64,000 nt of DNA from Sphingobacterium hotanense (GTDB taxonomy: Bacteria > Bacteroidota > Bacteroidia > Sphingobacteriales > Sphingobacteriaceae). The DNA lies in contig NZ_CP030848.1 in NCBI RefSeq assembly GCF_008274825.1, positions 1,736,001 to 1,800,000 on the forward strand, read 5' to 3'. Below, one piece after another: positions 42,693-52,241 of this stretch (within the stretch, counting starts at the first letter, position 1; each line of letters starts with the position of its first letter). The translations under genes and the position numbers were made by a program. Below the pieces are notes generated by a model, which saw only the letters and a program-made list of their open reading frames with translations, was not told the origin of the DNA and did no database searches.

Positions 42693-44894
42693 TTAATAAC
42701 AGTCGTGAAGGATTTGTTTGCTGTCGTGATAGAACGATAGTGGTTGACCATTTCTTTCCTTTACGATGTCGTTTAAGACCTTTTCAACGTCACGAAGCAT
42801 CGCAAGCGATCCACAGATCATTATACAGCCACCATTGCGTAGAAGTTCGGCAAAGCGTTCAGCATCCTTTTCTATCAATTCCATCACGTACTGACCAGGG
42901 GTATGTCTTGAGTAAGCAAACTGATAGTCAACTAGCTGTTTCTGATTTATTTTTGATTCTGCAAATTTTTGATATTCCTTCACCCAATCATTTTCATGGC
43001 GGAAGCCACCGTATAGATAAATCGGAATTTGCTTATTGTTTTGATCGATCATTCCTAGAAACGGCGCGATACCTGTTCCGTTGAATATCATGGCTACCTC
43101 CTTAACTTTCTTTGGAAAGTTAAAGTCCTTATTCGGCATCATACGCGCTTTAATAATCTGCTCCGATTGCAGGTCATAAAGGAAACCGGAACCCAGGCCG
43201 AACTCATGTTTCTTCACAATCAATTGCAGCAAATTATTACATCTACCGATGGAATATAGACGCTCGCGTTGATCGTTTGCCGGATAAATAGCTAATAAAT
43301 CGCCTGAATTGAAACTAACGCGAGAGAGAGGCTTCAGGGTGACGCGGAACGTACTATTGTCGGCTGTAATTGCCGTTTTTTCAATAACTTTCCATTTATG
43401 CAATCTCTTCTGTTTCTCCGCATATACCGAAGCCGCTGTCGCTAGGGGCAGCAACGATTTCTCGCTGTAATTGTTGATCCAAATTAGAAGGTCATCAATA
43501 GAGCGATCATTAACGACATGAGCAGGTAGATAGGGGCTTGCCCATTCCTGAACAGAGAGTGCTTTATCGACCTCCAAAGCAAATGCACAAAAGTCAGCAT
43601 AGGCTTTCGACCCAAAGCCAACTACGCTATATTCAACATGCTGCTTTTGTGGATACTGTTTCAGAAGATCATAAAACTTACCAGCATTGGACGGCGGATC
43701 TCCTAATCCATAGGTTGAAGTAAAAACGAGCAGTTGTTTAGCTTCGGGATAAGATTGGTATTGATTTAGTCCGGCAATAAATGACTTTTGGCCGGCAGCA
43801 AGTAATTGTTGATGGACCTTATTTGCATAGAATAAGGTGCTGCCATTCTCGGATCCATATAGAACAATAATTTGTGCTTGTGCCGCTTTAAATTTGTTCT
43901 TGATCTTGGTCTTGCTTCTTTTGAGCGTGATTACGAAACCGGTATAGATAAACGCCAGAATATTGATAGAGGCGATGCCTATGATAAATGCCCAAATCAT
44001 GTTGGTTCTACCGGTATGCATGTCGAGGTTCCATCTTTCCCAACCTTTTTGCTTCGGAAAGATGGTCTGCTCTGTAATTGCCCCACTGATTTGGTTCACG
44101 CTGATCGATTGATCCTTTAACTTGATGATGAAGAATTCCTCAGGATCGTCTGGAATAAAAGGAAAATCAATTTGTTCCACATCTTTCAATAAAGTTTTTT
44201 GAAAAACAGGGAAATCTTTTGCCGCTAACACCTGCTCTTCCTCCGTCTCATTGATGGTGATATTTACCTCTTGAATTTCCCCCTGGAAGCTCGCTAATCG
44301 CAATAAAAATAAACAAGTCCCTGTAAACGCAATAAGTAGGATTGGGATAAGCATCCAGCGCCCTGTGACAACATGGAAATACTGTGCAAAGAAATCGTTT
44401 TGGATTTTCGCAAAAAAGTGACGGATTCCTTTTTGACGTTTTAAAATCAGTGCAATACCACTGATACTGATCAAAATCAATAGGAAAGAAACGACGGCTA
44501 CAATGATACGCCCTGTTTCTTTAAGAAATAAGGAACGGTGTAGGGCAGTAGTCCACTGTATAAAAGAACTTTGCTGAACGATAGGAGCGATTTTCTCGCC
44601 ACTGTTGACATCGATATAGCCCTTTACGGATTCGCCTTCTTCGTCGATAGCATCGATGCTGACGAATCCTCGGTGGTCTACTGAGATAGATATGATCTCC
44701 GGGTAAATCTCCTGCAGATTTGGGATAACCTGCGCGAGATTTACCGTTTCAAAATTATCAACCTGGAGATCGGGAGTTTTTTCATATATGGCATTTACCG
44801 ATAGGATAACTCCTGTGAGCGATAAAATTATCAGGAAAATTGAAGAAATAATCGCTAGGGCAAGATGTGCATATCGCCAAAGGGATAATACCAT
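42693..44894 (-). CDS. PepSY-membrane/flavodoxin/FAD-NAD(P) reductase fusion
   Basis: 733 residues. Residues 1-340 are a PepSY-associated four-helix membrane part (helices near 8-30, 130-150, 190-215, 305-330) with periplasmic His residues in HRSLFLKETGR and WNLDMHTGRTN. Residues about 345-480 are a flavodoxin domain (VLYGSENGSTLFYANKV, STYGLGDPPSNA). Residues about 500-733 are a sulfite-reductase-like FAD/NAD(P) module (RLYSIGRC, GTGIAPFLGMI, CGSLAMLRDVEKVL). It can move electrons from cytoplasmic NAD(P)H across the inner membrane. XusC of Bacteroides, which removes iron from imported siderophores, is a PepSY protein, so this is a plausible larger counterpart working with the DUF4374/TonB pair nearby. 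Confidence 0.88.
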   Translation of the reverse strand: MVLSLWRYAHLALAIISSIFLIILSLTGVILSVNAIYEKTPDLQVDNFETVNLAQVIPNLQEIYPEIISISVDHRGFVSIDAIDEEGESVKGYIDVNSGEKIAPIVQQSSFIQWTTALHRSLFLKETGRIIVAVVSFLLILISISGIALILKRQKGIRHFFAKIQNDFFAQYFHVVTGRWMLIPILLIAFTGTCLFLLRLASFQGEIQEVNITINETEEEQVLAAKDFPVFQKTLLKDVEQIDFPFIPDDPEEFFIIKLKDQSISVNQISGAITEQTIFPKQKGWERWNLDMHTGRTNMIWAFIIGIASINILAFIYTGFVITLKRSKTKIKNKFKAAQAQIIVLYGSENGSTLFYANKVHQQLLAAGQKSFIAGLNQYQSYPEAKQLLVFTSTYGLGDPPSNAGKFYDLLKQYPQKQHVEYSVVGFGSKAYADFCAFALEVDKALSVQEWASPYLPAHVVNDRSIDDLLIWINNYSEKSLLPLATAASVYAEKQKRLHKWKVIEKTAITADNSTFRVTLKPLSRVSFNSGDLLAIYPANDQRERLYSIGRCNNLLQLIVKKHEFGLGSGFLYDLQSEQIIKARMMPNKDFNFPKKVKEVAMIFNGTGIAPFLGMIDQNNKQIPIYLYGGFRHENDWVKEYQKFAESKINQKQLVDYQFAYSRHTPGQYVMELIEKDAERFAELLRNGGCIMICGSLAMLRDVEKVLNDIVKERNGQPLSFYHDSKQILHDCY

Positions 44895-44903
44895 ATTTTA
44901 GTG

Positions 44904-45389
44904 TTATTGAACCTTACTTAGTTTAACAAATCGTAAATAACCTGTTCCAGCTGCGCGTTCAGTGATACCTTGCGTCGTCAATGGAATTTCTATATCCTTT
45001 ACATGATACTTCTGTTCCTCTACGGCAGTTTCAAAACGTAATTTGTAGCCCTTATTCAATTTACTATCCTCGATACTGATGGTTTTGATTGCGCGGTCAC
45101 CACCACCGATGGAAGCACTCGTTACAGCACTTAATTTTTCCTTAGATTTCGTTTGAAACTTGTACCATTCTTTTAAAGTATTGTACCATTGCTTGTCAGG
45201 ACCGAGTACAGCAAGAGTTTTCTCATAACCACCTTTTGGATTGATTAACGAGATAACAACGTAGGCTGCTTCGCCTTGGTAGCTGTTCATCTGCAGCATA
45301 CATTTATACTTGCTCGATTGTGCAGAGGAAGTCCCCATTCCGAGCAGGACAAACAATACAACTGTAAGTACTTTATATAGTTTATTCAT
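44904..45389 (-). CDS. DUF2271 periplasmic protein
   Basis: 161 residues with a cleavable signal peptide (ending SSAQ) and a beta-rich DUF2271 domain (YQGEAAYVVISLINPKGGYEKTLAVLG, TSASIGGGDRAI, TGYLRFVKL). DUF2271 proteins recur next to PepSY membrane reductases and ApbE; the biochemical role is not established. It lies 9 bp upstream of the PepSY fusion gene in the same operon. Confidence 0.85.
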   Translation of the reverse strand: MNKLYKVLTVVLFVLLGMGTSSAQSSKYKCMLQMNSYQGEAAYVVISLINPKGGYEKTLAVLGPDKQWYNTLKEWYKFQTKSKEKLSAVTSASIGGGDRAIKTISIEDSKLNKGYKLRFETAVEEQKYHVKDIEIPLTTQGITERAAGTGYLRFVKLSKVQ

Positions 45390-45395
45390 TTTCTG

Positions 45396-46880
45396 TTATT
45401 TAAGAAGATCCAAAGCCGCACTATTTCCTTTGATGAAATCATTTTCACTCGCTAAGTCCAATGGAGTTTCATCGAATTCTGTTTTCAAGTCTTTCTTCGC
45501 ACCAAGTTCTACAAGTTTCTTCAAGAATACATCATCTTTTGCAATCAATGCTGCCTTGTGAAGTGCAGTCATCCCGTCTTTATCTTGTGCATTGATATCA
45601 ACATTTAATTCTGCTGCTTTATTGATCAAGTCCATGCTTTCTTTTGTGATTGCAATGTGGTATAATGTGCTACCATTCTCTTGCGACTTAGCCACATCAA
45701 GGCCCGCTGCTTTTAAGATTTGCAATTTTTCTGCGAAAGGATCCGCTTGCTGACCAGCCGATGCCGGGGCAGGACGGAATGAGTTGAACCAATGAAACGC
45801 AAGGTTGTTGCCATCTTTATCTAAGACATTGACGTCGGCCTTATTTTTCAATAATGCTTGTACGATCTCGGGTGCACCAGTTGACACCGCTTTCGTTAAT
45901 GCTGATTCACCTTTCTCGTTCTTCGCATTAATATCCTTTGTTTTGGATATCAATAGCTCAACAGCGGCTACATCGCGACCTGCCGCGGCACCCATCAGCG
46001 GCGTATTGCCTTCGCGGTCTGCAATGTTAGGATCTACGCCCTTGTCTAAGAAATAGTTGATGACAGCCATGTCAGGACGACGAACCAATGCATTAAGGAC
46101 GGTTGCCCCGTCTTTATTCGTTGATTTTGGATTCAATTTTAAATCCTCAACGAGGTATTGATAAGTATCTAAACCATTTGATTTTTGTCTCGAACCCATT
46201 GCAGCAAAGAATAACGCGTTGCCTGTAGGTTGAACGCCTTTAGCGATTAATTTCTGGATTAATGCTTTATTTCCGAAGCGAGATGCATAATCTGTAGCAG
46301 TTGCGCCGTTGGAATCTTTATCTTTGATAGAAAGTCCCTTTGTTGTTAAGTATTCAGCAATCTTTAGATCCTCATCCATGGCGATAGCCAACAACAGTAT
46401 GTTTGCTCCATCATCGTAAGTTTTTTTTGGGTCAACACCCGCTTTAAACAGCGATTCGTAGATTGCGAAGTTGGTCGTTCCGGAGCTTGCGGCAGATCCT
46501 GCAATAGATGCGCCATGACTATCCTGATACTTTACATCAGAACCTTTAGCGATTAAATAATCAACTAATTCAGCATTTCCAGAACCGACTGCCCAGTGAA
46601 GGTAGCTTCTGCTATGGTGCGTTTTTTTATCGATGCCATTTCCCTCTTGCTCAATCATGTATTTTAACACATCTGTCGATGCGCCGTTAACTATGGCAAT
46701 GGATACAGGATCCCATGAACCAGCATTGGGTTGCGAAGGGCTATTCCCTTTCTCAATTTCTGCTTTTACAGTATTAAGATCAGGTTTTGTTTTCCAGAAA
46801 TCATGATTTAAAAGGGTACTTTGTTGTGCGCTTGCACAAAGTCCCAAAAATAGGAAGGCAGGTAATAATAGCTTTTTCAT
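45396..46880 (-). CDS. Periplasmic ankyrin-repeat protein
   Basis: 494 residues with a clear signal peptide (CASAQQ) and about eleven ankyrin repeats, recognisable by repeated GxTxLHxA/AAxxGxxxxxxxLLxxGA(D/N)xN units ([43 protein letters not shown]). It is therefore exported, probably to the periplasm, and acts by binding a protein. It is the first gene of the operon with DUF2271, PepSY reductase and ApbE, reading from a divergent promoter with a Fur-like box. Some periplasmic ankyrin proteins protect heme or catalase proteins; here the partner is unknown. Confidence 0.85.
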   Translation of the reverse strand: MKKLLLPAFLFLGLCASAQQSTLLNHDFWKTKPDLNTVKAEIEKGNSPSQPNAGSWDPVSIAIVNGASTDVLKYMIEQEGNGIDKKTHHSRSYLHWAVGSGNAELVDYLIAKGSDVKYQDSHGASIAGSAASSGTTNFAIYESLFKAGVDPKKTYDDGANILLLAIAMDEDLKIAEYLTTKGLSIKDKDSNGATATDYASRFGNKALIQKLIAKGVQPTGNALFFAAMGSRQKSNGLDTYQYLVEDLKLNPKSTNKDGATVLNALVRRPDMAVINYFLDKGVDPNIADREGNTPLMGAAAGRDVAAVELLISKTKDINAKNEKGESALTKAVSTGAPEIVQALLKNKADVNVLDKDGNNLAFHWFNSFRPAPASAGQQADPFAEKLQILKAAGLDVAKSQENGSTLYHIAITKESMDLINKAAELNVDINAQDKDGMTALHKAALIAKDDVFLKKLVELGAKKDLKTEFDETPLDLASENDFIKGNSAALDLLK

Positions 46881-46947
46881 TTTTGTTTTTTTTATCTGTC
46901 TACGCTTATTATTTCATAGTAAATAAAGGGAGTATCGACTCCGGGAG

Positions 46948-46955
46948 CAAATCTA
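46948..46955 (-). promoter_or_regulatory. -7 element of the ankyrin-apbE operon
   Basis: The minus strand reads TAGATTTG, an exact TAnnTTTG, 67 bp before the ankyrin start codon. The Fur-like palindrome sits about 18 bp upstream of it, in the -33 region. Confidence 0.5.
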
Positions 46956-46973
46956 GCAAATTTTAAGTACTTT

Positions 46974-46992
46974 AATTAGATTAAATCTAAAT
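46974..46992. promoter_or_regulatory. Fur-box-like palindrome between divergent promoters
   Basis: AATTAGATTAAATCTAAAT contains the perfect palindrome TTAGATT-A-AATCTAA and matches the 40607-40625 motif at 14 of 19 positions. It lies between the -7 element of the ankyrin operon (46948-46955) and that of the AraC gene (46997-47004), so one bound repressor could block both. Confidence 0.6.
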
Positions 46993-46996
46993 TATT

Positions 46997-47004
46997 TACT
47001 TTTG
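46997..47004 (+). promoter_or_regulatory. -7 element of the second AraC gene
   Basis: TACTTTTG matches TAnnTTTG 36 bp before the start codon at 47040, directly after the Fur-like palindrome. Confidence 0.5.
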
Positions 47005-47039
47005 TCCGTATTAATTAACTGAATTTTGTTTTAGTTCAC

Positions 47040-48047
47040 ATGCATCTTTATTCTAGAATTCCAGAACTCGATTCGGTAGCATATGATTTGGATATTCCGG
47101 ATGAATTTTGCCAAAATGCTGAAATACAGCAGGAAAGTTTAGATTTTGAACGCTTCAATGTCGCGTCGATTCACATCAAAAAGTTGTACTCATCTGGTTT
47201 TTTCCTCGAGGAGTGTAAGCTTAAATCGGCCCAGACCTTATCGGAGGAATTTTCTGCTACTGGCGATCATATTCGCTTTTTCTTTTACTTAAATGGCGAG
47301 ACATCAGTGCTGAATGGCGCTGGAATGCAGAATTATTCTCACCAGATAGGGATGTTGCTCCATAATTACTTAAATGAACAAGGTGCTGGTGGAAAGATGC
47401 AAATCGCTCCGAATAAGGAATTGAACTACATCATTCTGAAGATGTCCAGACCATACTATCTCACGTTGACAGCAGGGGAGACTTGGTTAATCAATGATAA
47501 GTTCCATCAGTATATCCTGTCGGGATTTCCAGAAAACCGTCCCAATGAATCTTTTTTATTAGACTTACACATGTTGAAGGTAATCGAAGAAATCTTCCAT
47601 GCGCCGGAACGTTTCGCTAAAAATACCTACTTGTATATCGCCATCAAGTTGAAGGAACTTCTTTTTCTCGTGCATCAGTGTCGCAATTATGCGCAACTCA
47701 ATCAAATTGAAGCTCCCTTTAGGGATACCCTGTTAAAGATAAAATCGTATCTGGAAGTCAATTTGGAAAGACCGCCAAATGCTCACGAATTAGCCTTGCA
47801 ATTTCGGTACAATGAAAAGAACCTGAAAAGAGACTTTAAGACCTTGTTCGGAACGTCGATTTATGCATATATTGTGAAATGTCGGATGGAGCTTGCCCGG
47901 AGTTTACTCGGAAATAATTATAACGTCAATGAACTATCAACGCGACTTGGATATCGAAGTGTCTCGCACTTTATAAAACTATTTAAACAGCATTTCGGCT
48001 ACACCCCACACGAGTTGCTGAAGCGAGAGTCCTGCAATCATCCATAA
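47040..48047 (+). CDS. AraC family transcriptional regulator
   Basis: 335 residues: effector domain (about 1-230, HIRFFFYLNGETSVLNG) and a C-terminal AraC DNA-binding domain (PPNAHELALQFRYNEKNLKRDFKTLFGTS and NVNELSTRLGYRSVSHFIKLFKQHFGYTPHELL). It is related in layout to the regulator at 40724 but not a close copy. It lies between the ankyrin-to-ApbE operon (divergent) and the DUF4374/TonB receptor operon (convergent), so it likely controls siderophore uptake. The Fur-like box at its promoter suggests it is made when iron is low. Confidence 0.88.
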   Translation: MHLYSRIPELDSVAYDLDIPDEFCQNAEIQQESLDFERFNVASIHIKKLYSSGFFLEECKLKSAQTLSEEFSATGDHIRFFFYLNGETSVLNGAGMQNYSHQIGMLLHNYLNEQGAGGKMQIAPNKELNYIILKMSRPYYLTLTAGETWLINDKFHQYILSGFPENRPNESFLLDLHMLKVIEEIFHAPERFAKNTYLYIAIKLKELLFLVHQCRNYAQLNQIEAPFRDTLLKIKSYLEVNLERPPNAHELALQFRYNEKNLKRDFKTLFGTSIYAYIVKCRMELARSLLGNNYNVNELSTRLGYRSVSHFIKLFKQHFGYTPHELLKRESCNHP

Positions 48048-48071
48048 TAGCGTCTTAATGATTAATGTTTA

Positions 48072-48101
48072 GAAAAAGAACGCAGACCGAAGTCCGCGCT
48101 C
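48072..48101 (-). terminator. Terminator of the TonB receptor-DUF4374 operon
   Basis: On the minus strand a 10-bp stem GAGCGCGGAC/GTCTGCGTTC closed by the stable loop TTCG is followed by TTTTTC. It lies 30 bp after the DUF4374 stop codon. Confidence 0.8.
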
Positions 48102-48131
48102 TAAGGGTGTATGGATAGAATCGTCAATTCT

Positions 48132-49436
48132 TTATTTGCTGAGTTTTCCGATTGCCGTTATTTCGCTCGCTTCCACTTCCAAGCCTTTTGTAGCTGTTCC
48201 GCTTGCGGCATCAATAATATAGATCGCCGGGTTTTTGTCTGTTTCTGTTACTGGTATGTAAAGTTTTCCATCCTCGGCAATTGGTAATCCAAATCTTGGA
48301 TTAGCATTGAAATCAGGAAGTCCCTTCACCCATTGGAACGTTTTGTTAACCGCATTTAAGATGGCGATATCATTGGGTTGCGCTGGACCTTTTTGAGCGG
48401 TAGTGGCCGGACGTACATAGGTTAATGCAAAGTAGTCGCCGGCAATATGGTAGACTTTCTGGAATTTTATCTTCGCGTCTGTCGAACCTGCAGCCGTTAC
48501 AGCGCTTTCTAGGTTCCAATAATAAGATTTATCGAATGTTTTTTGTCCTGCATTGATGCGGATTACACCTGCTGGCTTTGTTGAGCGAGCGTCGTTTGCT
48601 GGCGAAAAGACATATACATTATTTTTACCGTCTTGAGCAATAGAAGAGTAATACTGCGAACGGAAACGACCCGACGCATAGCCGATACGATCATCCCCGT
48701 AGATTTGTTTTATATTCAGATCCTTGTCGTAAGAAGCAATCCATACCGAGTCAGGGTACTTCGTCTCACCGGTGGAAGCACCACCGCTGCCCGTATTTGA
48801 ATTGATAACAGAAGGTACCAGTGCCGTTAAGAACTCTTTCGGACCGAACGGTACTACGCCGGAAAGCGTTGCATATTCTCCATTTCCAGTTAAATTCGTC
48901 GTGTTCTTCGTGATCGTTGTAACAGCATTTCCATTTGCAGGGTCGATAAAATTGAAAGTCGAATAAATGTTCTTAGGATCATCTGCCACTTTGATACCAC
49001 CAACGATGGATAGCACTTTCTCTTGGAAAGGGCCGTAGGTGGTAAATCTTGATTTTATTTGGAACTCACTGCCACTTTTGACAATTTTTCCATCAGGACC
49101 TAAGGCAACGCCGATACCAATTCCAGGATCCCCTTTTTGATATTTTAATCCGATACCAACTTTAGGAGTAGGGAAGACCCATGCGGTATAAGCATCAGCT
49201 TCTAAACCTTTCCCTTTGATAGACGTTGTACCTTTCGTCACGTCCGGAACAGCAAGTAGGTACGACGCTTCTCCCTGCGTTGCCGCGATGAAGAATTCTA
49301 CTTTTTCTGATTCACGTGGCTTCTCTTTTGGTACTTCCTCATCAGAACATGCGGTAAAGCTTGTTCCGAATGCTAGTGCGCAGATGGTAAAAAATAGTCT
49401 GCTATTTGTTTGATTTTTAATTTGAGTTTGGAACAT
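48132..49436 (-). CDS. DUF4374 lipoprotein, XusB-like siderophore-binding candidate
   Basis: 434 residues from the ATG at 49436, which opens a lipoprotein signal (lipobox FTAC); an in-frame extension to 49529 overlaps the upstream gene and has no signal. The mature part is a beta-propeller-like DUF4374 domain (ASYLLAVPDVTKGTTSIKG, SIAQDGKNNVYVFSPANDA, KLYIPVTETDKNPAIYIID). In Bacteroides the DUF4374-type lipoprotein XusB binds ferric enterobactin and works with receptor XusA. Here the TonB receptor gene is directly upstream, 25 bp away. Siderophore binding is inference by family and context. Confidence 0.85.
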   Translation of the reverse strand: MFQTQIKNQTNSRLFFTICALAFGTSFTACSDEEVPKEKPRESEKVEFFIAATQGEASYLLAVPDVTKGTTSIKGKGLEADAYTAWVFPTPKVGIGLKYQKGDPGIGIGVALGPDGKIVKSGSEFQIKSRFTTYGPFQEKVLSIVGGIKVADDPKNIYSTFNFIDPANGNAVTTITKNTTNLTGNGEYATLSGVVPFGPKEFLTALVPSVINSNTGSGGASTGETKYPDSVWIASYDKDLNIKQIYGDDRIGYASGRFRSQYYSSIAQDGKNNVYVFSPANDARSTKPAGVIRINAGQKTFDKSYYWNLESAVTAAGSTDAKIKFQKVYHIAGDYFALTYVRPATTAQKGPAQPNDIAILNAVNKTFQWVKGLPDFNANPRFGLPIAEDGKLYIPVTETDKNPAIYIIDAASGTATKGLEVEASEITAIGKLSK

Positions 49437-49461
49437 AATGATATGATTGTTTTTGAAAAAA

Positions 49462-51876
49462 TTACATGATAAAATAGCGTAGTTTGACATTGAAGCTTCT
49501 TCCTGGTTTTTGCAGGCTATAATTGTCATAGAGGCGCTGGTCGGTTATGTTACGTCCTTCTACGCTGATATTGTAGCGTCCTGACTTCATGGCGTAAGAG
49601 GCGATGATATCATGGGAAAGAGTTTTATCGATGCTTGTTTTTTCGCCTGACTCACCCAAGCTTGGCCAACGAAGAAAGAAGGAATGCACATAATGCAAGT
49701 GATAGCCTACCGTGAATAGATTGGCCTTTGCGCCTAAGTCGGGGATTCGTATTTCCGCTTCGCCATTGGCGTAGAAGTAGGGTTGGTTGGGCATACGATC
49801 GTTATAAGTTTGCGACAATTGTGCATTCCCATATTTATCGTATTTTTCTTTGTTGATTAAGCTTTGATAAGTAACCGTACCGCCCGCGCTGAAAAAGCGT
49901 TTATAATAATAGCGACCTTCGAAATTTACGCCGATGTTTTGGACTTGTCCATGGTTTACACTGCTGGCCTCGCCGGTACGAGGTACGATTTGACGTTGAA
50001 TAAAGTCGGTAACATTCCGGTATAAACCGCTGGCATCAAAATATACCGCATGGTTCTTTGCAAAGTCCTTCTGATAGGAAATGCCGAGATTTACGTTTTC
50101 ACTCACTTCCGGTCGCAATGATGCGTTGGCACGTTCAAGCACGGCGTCTCCCATGAGTTCAATGGCAGATGGCATGCGTAGCGCTTTTTCGACGGAGATT
50201 TTATACTGGAAATCATTCAGCAAAAAAGTGCTCGCTATACCATAGCCGAAAGCGTCTGACTTTGCTGTCATCTCTTTGTATGTTGGAAAGGATTCGCTTT
50301 CACCCACATTGACCATACCGGTGGTGCTTTGGATATAGTGTTTTCCGAAAATAGTACTTACCCACTTTTTATTGTAGTTGTACTTATAGGATACCCCAAC
50401 TACATTTTTATAATTGCTCGAATTATCTTTTGGCAAACTAAACTGATCTTTGATGATATTCTTGTCCGCATTTTCGCGTTGATAGGTTGACCAGTTGTCG
50501 TTCAGTGCAAAACTATGCTGCTCGTTGAGTTTATAAATTAGATTAAGCGAGGCATTGGCGTTGTTATTATAAAATTCAGCCATGGAATTGACGCCTTCGC
50601 CGATGGTCTTTTTTTGAATAAAATGACCATACCAATTGTACTCCCGCGTTGCTGTATCCGTATTTTGGTTATAGTTACGATTATAATTTCCGGTCAGCAT
50701 GACATCAAAACCCGGCGTAAATACGTTCCTTTTTGTATAAACCAGGGAAGGCATAACCGTTGTTCCTTTTCTGGATTTTTCGCCATAAACAATCTTCATG
50801 ATGTTGGCATTCTGTATATCCGAATAGTCTTTGCCTATTGTAATTCCGACAAGGAATTGGTCGGCCCACTTTTTATTAACAAAACCGGTTTTCAAGACAG
50901 CGGTCTCGTTATGGTAGTTATTGTGGAACGCTTTCGTCCATACGCTGTCTTTGGAAATAATGCTTGTTTCAAAATCTCGCACTTGTGTGTAAACAGGATA
51001 GCTATTATCCGAGTAATTCTGGAAGGCATTTAATAAGACTATGAATCCCGATTTTGTAGTGTGCCCTAAGTTTATGTTGGTTTTATGCGTATTAAATGAA
51101 CCGAAAGAGTAGGAGACATCAGCGAACGACTTGCTATTTTTATTTATGATGATATTGATTGCACCACCTAATGCATCTGCGCCGAGTTCGATAGGTACAA
51201 CACCATTATAGATCTCTATTCGCTCCGCAAGGTTGATCGGAATGTTGTTCAACTGAAATGCAGAACCCATGCCATCCATTGGAACGCCATCGATAAAGAT
51301 CTTAACATGGCGTCCAGAAAAGCCATTTAAACTTATGGAACTTCGCGAACCGAGCCCGCCATTTTGCCTGACTTTGATTCCGGAAGCACAATTCAAGACA
51401 TCCGTTAATTCGACGGGACTATTATGGAATTTCTTCGCGTCTAAAACCGCGACATTGAATGGGCTTTCTTTAACGTTTTTTATGGCGGATTTACCTTCAA
51501 CGATAATCTCCGATATCTTCGTGTCATCATGTGCCTCTAGATAAATCGGCGCTAGTTCGTTATAGCCGTTTTTGAAATGTATTGTTTTTTTTGTCGGTTT
51601 ATAGCCTGTTAATGAAATCTGAAGCGTCTGCTGTCCTGATTTGCATTTTATGGTGTAAAAACCCTTCGCGTCGGTTGTGGTTGAATGTCTGCTGCCTTTA
51701 ATAATAACCAAGGCATTTGCTATGGCATTATGCTCCCTGTCGAGCACATACCCGCTAATTAATATTCCTGTCGACCCGCTTTTATTCTGCGCCCTTAGAT
51801 TATTGAAAGCGCAAATTGATAATAATAATAGAATGATATAGAATCGCCCGCATGTTTTTACCCAATGTGTATGCAT
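49462..51876 (-). CDS. TonB-dependent siderophore receptor, XusA-like
   Basis: 804 residues. Signal peptide ending near NLRAQ, a carboxypeptidase-regulatory-like beta domain (about 35-115, ISGYVLDREHNAIANALVIIKGS), TonB box region EIIVEGKS, plug (LNCASGIKVRQNGGLGSRSSISLNGFSGRHVKIFIDGVPM) and a barrel ending RSFNVKLRYFIM. It imports a metal complex, probably a foreign siderophore, with energy from TonB. It is co-transcribed with the DUF4374 lipoprotein gene. Its promoter has a TAnnTTTG element with a Fur-like 19-mer at the expected transcription start, consistent with iron repression. Confidence 0.9.
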   Translation of the reverse strand: MHTHWVKTCGRFYIILLLLSICAFNNLRAQNKSGSTGILISGYVLDREHNAIANALVIIKGSRHSTTTDAKGFYTIKCKSGQQTLQISLTGYKPTKKTIHFKNGYNELAPIYLEAHDDTKISEIIVEGKSAIKNVKESPFNVAVLDAKKFHNSPVELTDVLNCASGIKVRQNGGLGSRSSISLNGFSGRHVKIFIDGVPMDGMGSAFQLNNIPINLAERIEIYNGVVPIELGADALGGAINIIINKNSKSFADVSYSFGSFNTHKTNINLGHTTKSGFIVLLNAFQNYSDNSYPVYTQVRDFETSIISKDSVWTKAFHNNYHNETAVLKTGFVNKKWADQFLVGITIGKDYSDIQNANIMKIVYGEKSRKGTTVMPSLVYTKRNVFTPGFDVMLTGNYNRNYNQNTDTATREYNWYGHFIQKKTIGEGVNSMAEFYNNNANASLNLIYKLNEQHSFALNDNWSTYQRENADKNIIKDQFSLPKDNSSNYKNVVGVSYKYNYNKKWVSTIFGKHYIQSTTGMVNVGESESFPTYKEMTAKSDAFGYGIASTFLLNDFQYKISVEKALRMPSAIELMGDAVLERANASLRPEVSENVNLGISYQKDFAKNHAVYFDASGLYRNVTDFIQRQIVPRTGEASSVNHGQVQNIGVNFEGRYYYKRFFSAGGTVTYQSLINKEKYDKYGNAQLSQTYNDRMPNQPYFYANGEAEIRIPDLGAKANLFTVGYHLHYVHSFFLRWPSLGESGEKTSIDKTLSHDIIASYAMKSGRYNISVEGRNITDQRLYDNYSLQKPGRSFNVKLRYFIM

Positions 51877-51887
51877 TTGCTCTGTTT

Positions 51888-51906
51888 ATTTAGATTAATT
51901 ATAAAT
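51888..51906 (-). promoter_or_regulatory. Fur-box-like 19-mer at the TonB receptor promoter
   Basis: The plus strand reads ATTTAGATTAATTATAAAT; its reverse complement matches the 40607-40625 motif at 17 of 19 positions. It lies 7 bp after the -7 element and 12 bp before the start codon, over the likely transcription start, where a repressor would block transcription. Confidence 0.6.
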
Positions 51907-51913
51907 AATAGCG

Positions 51914-51921
51914 CAAAGATA
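51914..51921 (-). promoter_or_regulatory. -7 element of the TonB receptor operon
   Basis: The minus strand reads TATCTTTG, an exact TAnnTTTG, 38 bp before the start codon. Confidence 0.5.
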
Positions 51922-52241
51922 TATTTTAAACTATTAGTGTAATATCGATTTTGGGGATAGATTTTAGCGAAAATGGGGCGCGCATGTCAAGAGCGGTAGA
52001 TCCAAAGATTTCCCCATAATTTGGTTTTCCAATTTGTGGGATATTTTACCTCCGGCTCACCCATTTAATTAATAGAGGGGAAAGTGATTGATCCGATAGG
52101 AAAATTATGTGTATGATATTTTAAATATTGGCATCAACATATATACTTAATAGCTATATTTATCTGATCGTTTATGCGTAAACATCCGAGCCTTCGGGAG
52201 TTTAATAAGCGTTCTTGAATTATGAATTTTAACAAACCAAC
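51922..52241. other. Intergenic spacer between TonB receptor and OM barrel genes
   Basis: About 320 bp shared by two divergent genes. No gene, repeat or further regulatory motif was recognised apart from an A-rich leader just before the ATG at 52242. Confidence 0.4.
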
